This document shows, one piece after another, positions 53,315-63,085 of a DNA stretch of 64,000 nt. Numbering within the stretch: the stretch's first letter is position 1; the number at the start of each line of letters is the position of its first letter. The translations under genes and the position numbers were made by a program. This stretch comes from Pseudomonas sp. RIT-562 (GTDB lineage: Bacteria; Pseudomonadota; Gammaproteobacteria; Pseudomonadales; Pseudomonadaceae): NCBI RefSeq assembly GCF_026241895.1, contig NZ_JAPJIV010000003.1, positions 310,001 through 374,000 of the forward strand, written 5' to 3'. Under the pieces are notes generated by a model that was not told the origin of the DNA, ran no database searches, and was given only the letters and a program-made list of their open reading frames with translations.

Positions 53315-53315
53315 T
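53285..53315 (-). terminator. Hairpin at the 3' end of dtd
   Basis: A perfect 9-bp inverted repeat AAAGCGCTT / AAGCGCTTT with a 13-nt loop starts at the last base of the dtd stop codon. Only a short T-run follows. Confidence 0.55.
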
Positions 53316-53752
53316 CAGACCTGCAACAGGAAGGTAACCGGGCCATCGTTGACCAGGTGCACCTGCATATCCGCGCCGAATCTACCTGATGTCACTGTGC
53401 CATGCATTTGTTTCGCTTTGCCTAATAGATAGTCAAAAAGCTCCTCGCCCAGTGCCGGAGGCGCAGCTGTGGAGAAACTTGGGCGCAGCCCGCTCTTGGT
53501 ATCAGCGGCCAGGGTGAACTGAGAGACCAGCAGCAACCCACCGCCCACATCCGCCAAGGACAGATTCATCTTGCCCTCGGCGTCACTGAATACCCGATAG
53601 TTAAGCAGCTTATGCAGAAGTTTGTCGGCGCTGGCCCGCGTATCGTCGGGTTCAACCGCCACCAGCACCAGCAAACCCTGGTCGATAGCGCCGACCACCA
53701 CGCCATCAACTTCGACCCTCGCGCTGCTCACGCGTTGCAGCAGAGCCTTCAT
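53315..53752 (-). CDS. dtd: D-aminoacyl-tRNA deacylase
   Basis: Removes D-amino acids wrongly loaded on tRNA. It has 145 residues. The active-site motif SQFTLAADT and the chirality-checking Gly-Pro loop [11 protein letters not shown] are intact. The start overlaps the pip stop by four bases. Confidence 0.96.
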   Translation of the reverse strand: MKALLQRVSSARVEVDGVVVGAIDQGLLVLVAVEPDDTRASADKLLHKLLNYRVFSDAEGKMNLSLADVGGGLLLVSQFTLAADTKSGLRPSFSTAAPPALGEELFDYLLGKAKQMHGTVTSGRFGADMQVHLVNDGPVTFLLQV

Positions 53753-54720
53753 GCTTCTTCTGGCGACAGGTCGAGCATGCGTCGTGCCATCAGGTCGGCG
53801 GCGCGCACCAGGGCATCGGTAATGCCAGGCTCGGAGGCCGCATGGCCTGCGTCACGAATAACCTGCAGCTCACTATTAGGCCAGTTCTGGTGTAATTCCC
53901 AGGCGTTGTCCAGTGGGCAGATCACGTCGTAGCGACCATGCACGATCACGCCAGGCAGGTGGGCAATCTTGCCCATGTCGCGGATCAGCTGGTTCGGCTC
54001 GAGAAAAGCGTTGTTGGTGAAATAATGGCACTCGATCCGGGCGATCGACAAGGCTCGCTGGGGTTCGGAGAAGCGGTCGACGACCAGCGGGTTCGGGCGC
54101 AGCGTCGCTGTCCGCCCTTCCCAGGTGGACCAGGCTTTGGCCGCGTGCATCTGGGCAATCTGATCGTTGCCAGTCAAGCGCCGGTGGAAAGCGCCAAGCA
54201 GGTCGTCACGTTCGTCCAGCGGGATCGGCGCGATGTAATCCTGCCAGTAATCAGGGAACAGCCGGCTGGCGCCTGCCTGGTAGAACCATTCGATTTCCTG
54301 CGGACGGCACAGAAAAATCCCGCGCAGGATCAGGCCGTGTACTCGTTCCGGGTGGGTCTGCGCGTAGGCCAGCGCCAGGGTCGAGCCCCAGGAACCGCCA
54401 AACAGTACCCATTTGTCGATGCCTAGGTGTTTGCGAATCTGCTCAAGGTCGGCGACCAGATCCCAGGTAGTGTTGTTTTCCAAACTGGCGTGGGGTGTGG
54501 AGCGACCACAGCCGCGCTGGTCAAAAGTCACGATGCGATACAGATTGGGATCAAAGTAGCACCGGCTCTGAGCATCGCACCCGGCGCCCGGGCCACCGTG
54601 GATGAACACCACCGGCAACCCTTGCGGTGAACCACTCTCGTCGACATACAGCGTGTGGGTGTCATCGACGGCCAGATCGTGCCGGGCGTAGGGTTTGATC
54701 TGCGGGTACAAAGTCTGCAT
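53749..54720 (-). CDS. pip: Proline iminopeptidase
   Basis: Alpha/beta hydrolase that removes N-terminal proline from peptides (family S33). It has 323 residues. The oxyanion motif HGGPGAGCD and nucleophile elbow [12 protein letters not shown] are present. The His of the triad lies in [11 protein letters not shown]. Cytoplasmic, with no signal peptide. Co-transcribed with dtd. Confidence 0.95.
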   Translation of the reverse strand: MQTLYPQIKPYARHDLAVDDTHTLYVDESGSPQGLPVVFIHGGPGAGCDAQSRCYFDPNLYRIVTFDQRGCGRSTPHASLENNTTWDLVADLEQIRKHLGIDKWVLFGGSWGSTLALAYAQTHPERVHGLILRGIFLCRPQEIEWFYQAGASRLFPDYWQDYIAPIPLDERDDLLGAFHRRLTGNDQIAQMHAAKAWSTWEGRTATLRPNPLVVDRFSEPQRALSIARIECHYFTNNAFLEPNQLIRDMGKIAHLPGVIVHGRYDVICPLDNAWELHQNWPNSELQVIRDAGHAASEPGITDALVRAADLMARRMLDLSPEEA

Positions 54721-54830
54721 TGCGCGCTCCGTAAGGGGTCGAGGTCATCCCTGGGGGGACTTCTATTATTCTGCCGTCCGGCATCATAAACCCGAATTAC
54801 GTGATTGAGCATGTCCCGGTAATGGTGGTT

Positions 54831-54845
54831 GTCTCCAGAGGAGAC
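54831..54845 (-). terminator. Small hairpin after hutG
   Basis: GTCTCC-AGA-GGAGAC begins three bases past the hutG stop. With a 6-bp stem and no T-run it is only a possible terminator for the hut operon. Confidence 0.35.
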
Positions 54846-54848
54846 ATT

Positions 54849-55664
54849 TCAATAATTCGTATCCCCGTTGTAGCGCTTCTGCCCCCACGCCAGCAACCCT
54901 TGCAACAACTCCCGCAGCACCACCTGCGTCGGCGCGGCCAGGTCGGGGCGATAGCGGAATGGCTCGAACTCTTCCATGTACGTGCACTGACCCAACTCCA
55001 GTTGTACTGCATGGATGTTTTCGGCCGGGTTGCCGTAGTGCCGGGTAATGTGGCCGCCCTTGAATCGACCGTTCAACACATGGCTGTAGTCGGTGTGGCG
55101 GGCGCAGATCGCTTCCAGTTGGGTGGCCAGCTGTGGATCGCAACTGGCGCCATTGAAGGTGCCGAGGTTGAAGTCCGGCAGCTTGCCGTCGAAGAGGTGC
55201 GGGATGATCGAGCGGATCGAGTGCGCATCGAATAGCAACGCGTAGCCGAACTCGGCTTTAAGACGCGCCAGCTCGTTCTGCAAGGTGCGGTGATACGGGG
55301 TCCAGATCTGTTCCAGATAAGTCGCCCGCTCTGCCGCTGACGGCGCCATGCCTTCGCGGAACAACGGGATGCCGTCGAACAGCGTGGCCGGATACAAACC
55401 GGTGGTTGCCCCGGCGTACAGCGGCTTGTCGTCGGACGGTCGATTGAGGTCGATAACGAAGCGCGAGTACTCGGCCGCCAACGTGCTGGCGCCCAGTTCA
55501 GCGGCAAATTCATAGAGCTTTGGAATGTGCCAGTCGGTGTCCGGCAGGCTGCGCGCGTCGGCAATCAACCCGGCCTCGACCGTAGGGGTCAGGCGCAGCC
55601 CGGCGTGAGGCATGCTGATCAGCAGCGGCACACGACCTTGTTGGAAATTCAGAACCTTGTCCAC
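54849..55664 (-). CDS. hutG: N-formylglutamate deformylase
   Basis: Last step of the five-step histidine pathway: N-formylglutamate to formate and glutamate. I chose the GTG at 55664 (271 residues, MDKVLNFQQGRVPLLI) with AGGAG six bases upstream. The zinc-hydrolase motifs SMPHAGLRL, RFVIDLNRP and FDAHSIRS are seen. It starts 10 bases after hutI. Confidence 0.95.
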   Translation of the reverse strand: MDKVLNFQQGRVPLLISMPHAGLRLTPTVEAGLIADARSLPDTDWHIPKLYEFAAELGASTLAAEYSRFVIDLNRPSDDKPLYAGATTGLYPATLFDGIPLFREGMAPSAAERATYLEQIWTPYHRTLQNELARLKAEFGYALLFDAHSIRSIIPHLFDGKLPDFNLGTFNGASCDPQLATQLEAICARHTDYSHVLNGRFKGGHITRHYGNPAENIHAVQLELGQCTYMEEFEPFRYRPDLAAPTQVVLRELLQGLLAWGQKRYNGDTNY

Positions 55665-55674
55665 AACTGCTCTC

Positions 55675-56880
55675 CTATACGCTCGATTCGACGCCGTGGC
55701 GTACGACGCGTTTTTCCAGGTCGCCGCCCAGCCAGTACGACAGGTCGGCGGGACGATCGATTTGCCAGGCGACAAAGTCAGCGACCTTGCCAGCTTCCAG
55801 CGAACCATGGGAGTCGGCCATGCCCAGTGCCGTGGCGGCATGGATGGTCGCGCCAGCCAGGGCTTCTTCCGGGGTCATGCGAAAGCAGGTGCAGGCCATG
55901 TTCAGCATCAGGCGTAACGACAGCGCCGGCGAGGTGCCGGGGTTGAGGTCACTGGCAATGGCGATTTTTACCCCGTTCTTGCGCAGGGCATCCATTGGCG
56001 GCAACTGGGTTTCGCGCAGGAAGTAGAACGCTCCCGGCAGCAACACGGCAACGGTACCGGAAGCTGCCATGGCGATGGCGTCGTCTTCGTCCATGAACTC
56101 CAGGTGATCGGCCGACAGTGCGTGGTAACGCGCGGCCAGGCTTGAGCCGTGGAGGGACGACAACTGCTCGGCATGCAGCTTGACTGGTAAACCGAGTTCC
56201 TGCGCGGTGACAAATACCCGCTCGACCTGCGCTGGCGAGAACGCCAGGTACTCGCAGAAAGCGTCGACCGCATCCACCAGGCCTTCCGCCGCCAGGGCCG
56301 GGAGCATTTCGGCGCAGATGTGCTCGATGTAAGCGTCGGCGCGGTCGGCATATTCCGGCGGCAATGCGTGAGCGGCCAGGCAAGTGCTGCGCACGCTGAT
56401 CGGCAGTTCATCACCCAGGCGGCGGATCACTCGCAGGATCTTGCGCTCGCTCGCCAGGTCCAGGCCGTAGCCGGACTTCATCTCCACGGTGGTAACGCCG
56501 TCGCGCATCAGGCTCTTGAGGCGCTTGGCGGCGCTGCTGAACAGTTCGTCTTCACTCGCGGCGCGGGTGGCGCGCACGGTGCTGGCGATGCCGCCACCGT
56601 TGTTGGCGATTCCGGCGTAGCTCACGCCTTGCAGGCGCTGTTCGAATTCGCCGCTGCGGTTTCCGCCGAACACCGTATGGGTGTGGCAGTCGATCAGGCC
56701 CGGCGTGACCCAGGCCCCATTCAAATCGTTGACCGCCGGGTAGTCACCCACCGGCAGGTCGGCACGTGGGCCAATCCACTCAATGAGCGCACCGGACGTC
56801 ACGATGGCCGCGTCTTCGATGACCGAATAGACGCCTTGCGCCATGGTTGCGACGTGGCAGTGTTGCCAGAGAGTTTTCAT
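55675..56880 (-). CDS. hutI: Imidazolonepropionase
   Basis: Opens the ring of imidazolone-5-propionate to give N-formimino-glutamate. It is an amidohydrolase of 401 residues, from the ATG at 56880 with GAGGA upstream. The metal-binding HTH appears in [14 protein letters not shown]; other ligands fall in VKLHAEQLS and [16 protein letters not shown] pair separates it from hutH upstream. Confidence 0.96.
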   Translation of the reverse strand: MKTLWQHCHVATMAQGVYSVIEDAAIVTSGALIEWIGPRADLPVGDYPAVNDLNGAWVTPGLIDCHTHTVFGGNRSGEFEQRLQGVSYAGIANNGGGIASTVRATRAASEDELFSSAAKRLKSLMRDGVTTVEMKSGYGLDLASERKILRVIRRLGDELPISVRSTCLAAHALPPEYADRADAYIEHICAEMLPALAAEGLVDAVDAFCEYLAFSPAQVERVFVTAQELGLPVKLHAEQLSSLHGSSLAARYHALSADHLEFMDEDDAIAMAASGTVAVLLPGAFYFLRETQLPPMDALRKNGVKIAIASDLNPGTSPALSLRLMLNMACTCFRMTPEEALAGATIHAATALGMADSHGSLEAGKVADFVAWQIDRPADLSYWLGGDLEKRVVRHGVESSV

Positions 56881-56909
56881 CCCGAGTTCCTCGTCTTGTT
56901 CAAAATCGA

Positions 56910-56984
56910 TTCGCGAGCAAGCCCGCTCCCACATGGGATTTGCGCTGTCCACACAATCCCTGTGGGAGCGGGCTTGCTCGCGAA
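56910..56984. repeat. REP pair, family A (reverse then forward arm)
   Basis: The two arms of the A repeat lie between the hutH stop and the hutI start, inside the hut operon. A hairpin in the mRNA here could alter hutIG level. Confidence 0.9.
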
Positions 56985-56991
56985 GAGGCCA

Positions 56992-58524
56992 TTACAGGCT
57001 CGGCAACAACTTCGCCGGCACCAACTCATTCAGGCAACGCGTCGCCAGCAACTCGGTCGCCGCATTGATGTCCGGTGCAAAAAACCGGTCCTTCTCATAA
57101 AACGGCACTTGCGCACGCAGGATCCCGCGAGCTGTTTCCAGTTTCGGCGAGGTCTTCAACCCTTCACGCAGATCCAGGCCCTGGCATGCTGCCAGCCACT
57201 CGACCGCCAGCACCCCACGAGTGTTCTCGGCCATTTCCCACAGGCGTTTGCCGGCAGCCGGCGCCATCGACACGTGGTCTTCCTGGTTCGCCGAAGTCGG
57301 CAGGCTGTCCACCGAATGCGGATGCGACAGCGCCTTGTTCTCGCTGGCCAAAGCTGCAGCGGTGACCTGGGCAATCATGAAGCCGGAATTGACGCCGCCA
57401 TTGGCCACCAGGAACGGCGGCAGTTGCGACATGTGCTTGTCCATCATCAGCGAGATGCGGCGTTCGCTCAGGGAGCCGATTTCTGCAATGGCCAGGGCCA
57501 TGTTGTCCGCAGCCATGGCCACCGGCTCGGCGTGGAAGTTGCCACCGGAAATCACATCACCTTCGGCGGCAAACACCAACGGGTTATCCGACACTGCGTT
57601 GGCTTCGACGGCCAGCACTTCGGCCGCCTGGCGGAACTGGGTAAGGCAGGCGCCCATGACTTGCGGCTGGCAGCGCAGGGAGTACGGGTCTTGGACCTTG
57701 TCGCAATTCTGGTGCGAGTCGGACACTTCACTGCGTTCACCCAGCAGCTCACGGTAAGCGCCAGCGGCGTCGATCTGGCCTTTCTGCCCGCGAGCGGCGT
57801 GGATACGAGCATCGAATGGCGAGCGCGAGCCCAGTACCGCTTCGACCGTCAGCGCGCCCAGCGCCACGGCACCGGCGAACAGATCCTCACCTTCGAACAG
57901 GCCACGCAGCGCGTATGCAGTGGAAACCTGGGTGCCGTTGAGCAGCGCCAGGCCTTCTTTGGCCGCCAAGGTCAGCGGCGTCAGGCCGGCGACTTTCAGC
58001 GCTTCGGTGGCTTCCAGCCATTCGCCCTGGTAACGCGCCTTGCCCTCACCCAGCAGCACCAGGGACATGTGCGCCAGCGGCGCCAGGTCACCGGAAGCAC
58101 CGACCGAACCTTTCAACGGAATGTGCGGGTAAACCTCGGCATTGATCAGCGCGATCAACGCGTCGATCACCACCCGGCGAATGCCGGAAAAACCACGGCT
58201 CAGGCTGTTGACCTTGAGCACCATGACCAGGCGCACCAGCGCGTCGCTGATCGGCTCGCCAACGCCCGCGGCATGGGACAGCACCAGCGAGCGCTGCAGG
58301 TTTTCCAGGTCTTCGCTGGCAATGCGGGTCGATGCCAGCAGGCCGAAACCGGTGTTGATGCCGTAGGCCGTGCGGTTTTCGGCGAGGATCTGTTCCACGC
58401 AGGCGACGCTGGCCTCGATCTGCGCCGAGGCACTGTTGTCGAGGCTGATTTTCACCGGCTGCTGATAAATATCACGCAGCTGGGCAAGGCTCAGTTGGCC
58501 GGGAATCAGGTTTAGCGCAGTCAT
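56992..58524 (-). CDS. hutH: Histidine ammonia-lyase (catalytic)
   Basis: First step of histidine breakdown: histidine to urocanate and ammonia. It has 510 residues. The MIO-forming triad is Ala143-Ser144-Gly145 in [14 protein letters not shown]. Tyr54 (YGINTGFG), His84 (SHAAG), Asn196 (LLNGTQ), Tyr281 and Arg284 (QDPYSLR), Phe330 (GNFHAEP) and Glu415 (NQEDHVSM) are all present. AAGGAG lies seven bases before the ATG and an AATAACAA motif sits just upstream. In P. fluorescens SBW25 the functional copy is named hutH2, as I recall. Confidence 0.97.
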   Translation of the reverse strand: MTALNLIPGQLSLAQLRDIYQQPVKISLDNSASAQIEASVACVEQILAENRTAYGINTGFGLLASTRIASEDLENLQRSLVLSHAAGVGEPISDALVRLVMVLKVNSLSRGFSGIRRVVIDALIALINAEVYPHIPLKGSVGASGDLAPLAHMSLVLLGEGKARYQGEWLEATEALKVAGLTPLTLAAKEGLALLNGTQVSTAYALRGLFEGEDLFAGAVALGALTVEAVLGSRSPFDARIHAARGQKGQIDAAGAYRELLGERSEVSDSHQNCDKVQDPYSLRCQPQVMGACLTQFRQAAEVLAVEANAVSDNPLVFAAEGDVISGGNFHAEPVAMAADNMALAIAEIGSLSERRISLMMDKHMSQLPPFLVANGGVNSGFMIAQVTAAALASENKALSHPHSVDSLPTSANQEDHVSMAPAAGKRLWEMAENTRGVLAVEWLAACQGLDLREGLKTSPKLETARGILRAQVPFYEKDRFFAPDINAATELLATRCLNELVPAKLLPSL

Positions 58525-58545
58525 TCAAATGCTCCTTTTGAGAGT

Positions 58546-58553
58546 TTGTTATT
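58546..58553 (-). promoter_or_regulatory. Crc/Hfq catabolite-repression motif in the hutH leader
   Basis: AATAACAA on the minus strand, 21 nt upstream of the hutH ATG and close before its AAGGAG. This fits the AAYAAYAA target consensus. The hut genes are known to be under carbon catabolite repression in pseudomonads. Confidence 0.55.
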
Positions 58554-58641
58554 AACTACCAGTCGCTCCGGAGCATTCCGTTATCCGTCGCCTCGCGTCT
58601 TTTGGACGATCCGCGCCTTGGCACGCTGGTATGGGTACTGG

Positions 58642-60165
58642 TCAGTGCAAATTCGGTATCGCGTTGCGCAGCTGGTGCGGATCTTTCAGGACACTGGCGG
58701 CGGCCGCAATGTCCGGGGCCAGCCAGCGATCCTGGTCGTAGGCCGGGACTTGTTCGCGCAGCAGGCGCCAGGCGATATCAGTGCCGGCGCCAAAACGCTG
58801 CGACTTGAGGAATTCAAACGCCTGGGCTGCCAGCAAGTACTCGATGGCGAGAATCTGCGTGCAGTTTTCCAGCGCTCGATGCAGCTTCAGCGCCGCGTTG
58901 GTGCCCATGCTCAGGTGATCTTCCTGCAGCCCCGAAGTGACGTAGTTGTCGAGCACCGCCGGCTGCGCCAACTGGCGGTTTTCCGCGCACAGGGACGCGG
59001 CGACGTACTGGACGATCATCATCCCGGAATTGACTCCGGGATTGGCCACCAGGAATGCTGGCAGACCGCTGACATGCGGGTTGATCAGGCGATCCAGGCG
59101 CCGCTCGGCGATAGAGCCGATTTCCGCCATGGCGATGGCCAGAAAATCAGCTGCCAGGGCCACGGACTGACCGTGCGGGTTGGCCTGGGACATGATGCGG
59201 AAATCGTCCGGCGTGCCCAGCAGCATCGGGTTATCGGTGACAGAGTTGAGTTCGGTTTCGATCTGCCGGGTGGCGTGTTCCAGCTGATCGCGAGCGGCGC
59301 CGTGGACCTGCGGGATCGAGCGGATGCTCAGCGCATCCTGAGTACGGATGCCTTTGCTCGACGCAATCACTTCACTGCCATCGAGCAGCGCTCGCAGGTT
59401 ATGCCCGACTTGCTGCATCCCCGGATGCGGCTTGAGCGCGATGATCTCGGCATCGAACGCGGCGATCTGGCCACGCTGGGCTTCGAAGCTCATCGCAGCG
59501 ATCACGTCAGCCCATTGCACCAGGCGCGTGGCATCAGCAATTGCCAGGCAGCTGAGGCCGGTCATGCACGGCGTGCCGTTGACCAGGCACAGGCCATCCT
59601 TGGCACCCAGCTGCACAGGTTGCAGACCTTCTTCGGCCAGCGCTTGCTGCGCCGAGACGATCTGCCCGCGATAACTCACAGTGCCGACGCCCAACAGCGC
59701 GATGCCGATGTGAGCCATGTGGGTCAGGTAGCCGACCGAACCCTGGGACGGCACTTGCGGGGTGATGCCACGATTGAGCAGCGCCAGCAGGGCTTCGACC
59801 ACTCGACGATGAATGCCGGATTTGCCATGGCTGTAATTACGGATCGCCGCACACATGATTGCCCGGGTCTGCTCGTCGGCCAATGGCGCGCCAACGCCAC
59901 AAGCGTGACTGAGCAACGTGTTGCGCGACAGCTGGCTGAGTTGCTCATCTTTGAGCGAGACATTGCACAGCGCACCCAGGCCAGTGTTGACGCCATAGGC
60001 GCGTTCGCCGCTGGCGACGATACGCTGGACGATGGCCTGGGCGTTGTCGATGCGCGCCCAGACCTGGGCTGACAGCTCAAGCTGTGCGCCGTGACGGGCT
60101 ACCGCGACCACATCCTGCCAACGCATTGGGGCGTCGGCGATAACGATTTTTTCAGCCTGGGACAT
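58642..60165 (-). CDS. HutH-like paralogue lacking the MIO cofactor triad
   Basis: A 507-residue member of the aromatic ammonia-lyase family, from the ATG at 60165 (GAGG seven bases upstream). It aligns with HutH along its length, yet the stretch Ala-Ser-Gly-Asp-Leu-Ala-Pro after GSVG is replaced by four residues, Tyr146-Leu-Thr-His149 (59719-59742), so no MIO can form. Two more active-site positions differ: the Tyr of QDPYSLR is Leu279, and the Phe of GNFH is Pro330. Tyr57, His87, Asn196, Arg282 and Glu415 remain. It probably does not act as a normal histidase. It fits hutH1 of SBW25, which I recall was not needed for growth on histidine. Its role is unknown; it could be a partner subunit or ligand-binding protein. 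Confidence 0.88.
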   Translation of the reverse strand: MSQAEKIVIADAPMRWQDVVAVARHGAQLELSAQVWARIDNAQAIVQRIVASGERAYGVNTGLGALCNVSLKDEQLSQLSRNTLLSHACGVGAPLADEQTRAIMCAAIRNYSHGKSGIHRRVVEALLALLNRGITPQVPSQGSVGYLTHMAHIGIALLGVGTVSYRGQIVSAQQALAEEGLQPVQLGAKDGLCLVNGTPCMTGLSCLAIADATRLVQWADVIAAMSFEAQRGQIAAFDAEIIALKPHPGMQQVGHNLRALLDGSEVIASSKGIRTQDALSIRSIPQVHGAARDQLEHATRQIETELNSVTDNPMLLGTPDDFRIMSQANPHGQSVALAADFLAIAMAEIGSIAERRLDRLINPHVSGLPAFLVANPGVNSGMMIVQYVAASLCAENRQLAQPAVLDNYVTSGLQEDHLSMGTNAALKLHRALENCTQILAIEYLLAAQAFEFLKSQRFGAGTDIAWRLLREQVPAYDQDRWLAPDIAAAASVLKDPHQLRNAIPNLH

Positions 60166-60208
60166 CTTTGACCTCTTACCTGAATATTGATGCAGCTTTA
60201 CCGACGCT

Positions 60209-60272
60209 TTCGCGAGCAAGCCCGCTCCCACATTGGAACGCATTCCCCTGTGGGAGCGGGCTTGCTCGCGAA
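60209..60272. repeat. REP pair, family A (reverse then forward arm)
   Basis: TTCGCGAGCAAGCCCGCTCC and its reverse complement around the spacer CATTGGAACGCATTCCCC, between hutV and the hutH-like paralogue. Confidence 0.9.
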
Positions 60273-60298
60273 GGGGCCGGCGAAGACACCGCAAACCT

Positions 60299-61125
<827 letters not shown>

Positions 61126-61129
<4 letters not shown>

Positions 61130-61977
61130 TTGCTCACCTCATGCCGTGGCCGACCATACGCCTGAGTAATGCGGTCGATGACCACTGCCAGAATCACGAT
61201 CGCCAGACCGGCCTCCAGGCCGCGTCCGACGTTGAGGGTCTGAATCCCCACCAACACGTCTTCGCCCAGGCCACGGGCACCGATCATCGAGGCAATCACC
61301 ACCATCGACAGGGCCATCATGGTGGTCTGGTTGATCCCGGCCATGATGCTCGGCAGGGCCAGCGGCAGTTGCACGCCAAACAGTTGCTGCCAGCGGTTGG
61401 CACCGAATGCGTTGATCGCCTCCATCACTTCACCGTCGACCTGGCGGATGCCCAGGTCGGTCAGGCGGATCAGCGGCGGCGCGGCATAGATGACGGTGGC
61501 GAAAATCGCCGGAACCTTGCCCAGACCGAACAGCATCAGCACCGGGATCAGGTACACGAAACTCGGCATGGTCTGCATGATGTCGAGCAACGGCATCAGT
61601 ACCGAACGCAGGCGATTGCTGCGCGCCGAGAGGATGCCCAGGGGAATGCCGATCAGCACCGAGATGACCGTCGCGACCATCATCAGCGCGAGGGTCTGCA
61701 TCAGCTTGTCCCAGAGACCGACGGCGCCCACCAGGAATAGCAAGCCGACGATGACGGCTGTGGTCACGACCTTGCGGGTAGCGTGCCAGGCCACGCCCGC
61801 CACGATCGCCAGCATCAGCCACCAGGGCGCCGCGCGCAGCAGCCCTTCAAGATTGACGATGGCCCACAACAGGGTGTCGGAGATATGCCGGAACACATCG
61901 CCGTAGTTGGTGACCAGCGAATCGACCCAACCGTTGACCCAGTCGGCGATGGAAAAGGTAAAGCTTTCGGGAAACAT
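61126..61977 (-). CDS. hutW: ABC transporter permease, histidine/betaine-type
   Basis: ProW/OpuAB-like permease of 283 residues with about six or seven membrane helices. The ATPase-contact loop is EAINAFGANRWQQLFGVQLPLA, here broken as EAINAFGANRWQQL and FGVQLPLA. Pairs with hutV (four-base overlap) and hutX, 70 bases upstream. Confidence 0.9.
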
Positions 61978-62047
61978 AAGAGACTCTCAATCAAGGGGGT
62001 TGAGATGCAGCATCCGACTGCCGGGTTCGGCAGTCGGAAAGCTGGAC

Positions 62048-63016
62048 CTACAAGGCCGCGTCGATTTTTTTGGCTGCGTCGTCACTTACCCATGCATGCC
62101 AGACTTCAGGATGTTCCTTGAGGAAGATTTTCGCCAGTTTCGGCGAAGCGATCCGCTCCTTGGCCATGCGCCCGAGGTTCTGGTTCAGCAAGTCGATGGG
62201 CAGGTTGACCTTTTCCAGCACGGCCACCAGCTCCGGGGCTTCGTCGTGGAAGGTCTTGGACAGGCCGACCTTGATGGTTACGCTCTTGTCCACGCCCGGC
62301 TTTTCCTCGAGCTTGACCAGGTCGACCTGGCCCATCAGCGGGGTCGGCGACCAGTAATAGAACAGGATCGGCTCGCCACGCTTGTAGCTCGACAGTACCG
62401 CCGCATCCAGCGCCGGGCCTGTGCCTGGGCGGAAGTTGGTGTAGGTGCTTTCCAGGCCGTAGCTCTTGAGCATTTCGCTGTTGTCCAGCTCGCACGTCCA
62501 GCCGGCCGGGCAATTGTAGAAACGCCCTTTGGACGGCTCTTCCTGGTCCTTGAACACGGCAGCGTACTTGGCCAGGTCGGCGATATTCTTCAGGTCCGGA
62601 GCCTTGGCTTCCAGCTTGCGGCTGGCATCGCCCTCAATGACGTAACGCGGCACATACCAGCCTTCGATGGCGCCGGTAACCGGAGCGCCGACTCCGACCA
62701 CCTTGCCGGCCTTCTCGGCCTTGTTCCAGACCTCGCTGCGGCCCACCCACTCCTCGGCGAAGACCTGGATATCGTTGCTGCTCAAGGCGTTTTCCATGGT
62801 GATGGAGTTGCCCGGCAGGCTGTCGGTCTTGCAGTCGTAGCCTTTCTCCAGCACGACCTGCAGCACGTCGGTCAGCAACATGCCGCTTTCCCAATTGAGG
62901 CCGGCAAATTTCACCGGTTTGCCCGACTCGCACCAGCCGGCTGCCTGGGTGGCGCCGGCACTGGCGAGCAGGCCCATGGAAAGTAGTGCGGTCAACAGGG
63001 TCTTGTTCGATTTCAT
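62048..63016 (-). CDS. hutX: ABC transporter periplasmic binding protein, histidine/betaine-type
   Basis: OpuAC-type solute-binding protein. I chose the ATG at 63016 (322 residues) behind GGAG at 10 bases; the frame is open upstream. A signal peptide of about 25 residues ends GATQA. The core starts GWCESGKPVKFAGLNWESG. Four cysteines, in GWCESG, YDCKTD, YNCPAG and TCELD, may form disulfides. It is placed with hutVW downstream of a permease gene, so it most likely binds histidine or a related compound. Confidence 0.88.
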   Translation of the reverse strand: MKSNKTLLTALLSMGLLASAGATQAAGWCESGKPVKFAGLNWESGMLLTDVLQVVLEKGYDCKTDSLPGNSITMENALSSNDIQVFAEEWVGRSEVWNKAEKAGKVVGVGAPVTGAIEGWYVPRYVIEGDASRKLEAKAPDLKNIADLAKYAAVFKDQEEPSKGRFYNCPAGWTCELDNSEMLKSYGLESTYTNFRPGTGPALDAAVLSSYKRGEPILFYYWSPTPLMGQVDLVKLEEKPGVDKSVTIKVGLSKTFHDEAPELVAVLEKVNLPIDLLNQNLGRMAKERIASPKLAKIFLKEHPEVWHAWVSDDAAKKIDAAL

Positions 63017-63085
63017 TGTCGTGACGCTCCTAATCATGAATGGGCTTACGGCAGTCAAGAGGCATCCAGCCCTGTCCACGTCCAA

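Noticed and set aside
56320..58515. 731-codon open frame opposite hutI/hutH, and a similar one at 58546-60072
   Set aside because: Both are shadows of real hut genes with no family signatures.
58564..58573. GCTCCGGAGC palindrome between the two hutH genes
   Set aside because: Short, GC-rich and likely by chance in this genome; no paired element nearby.
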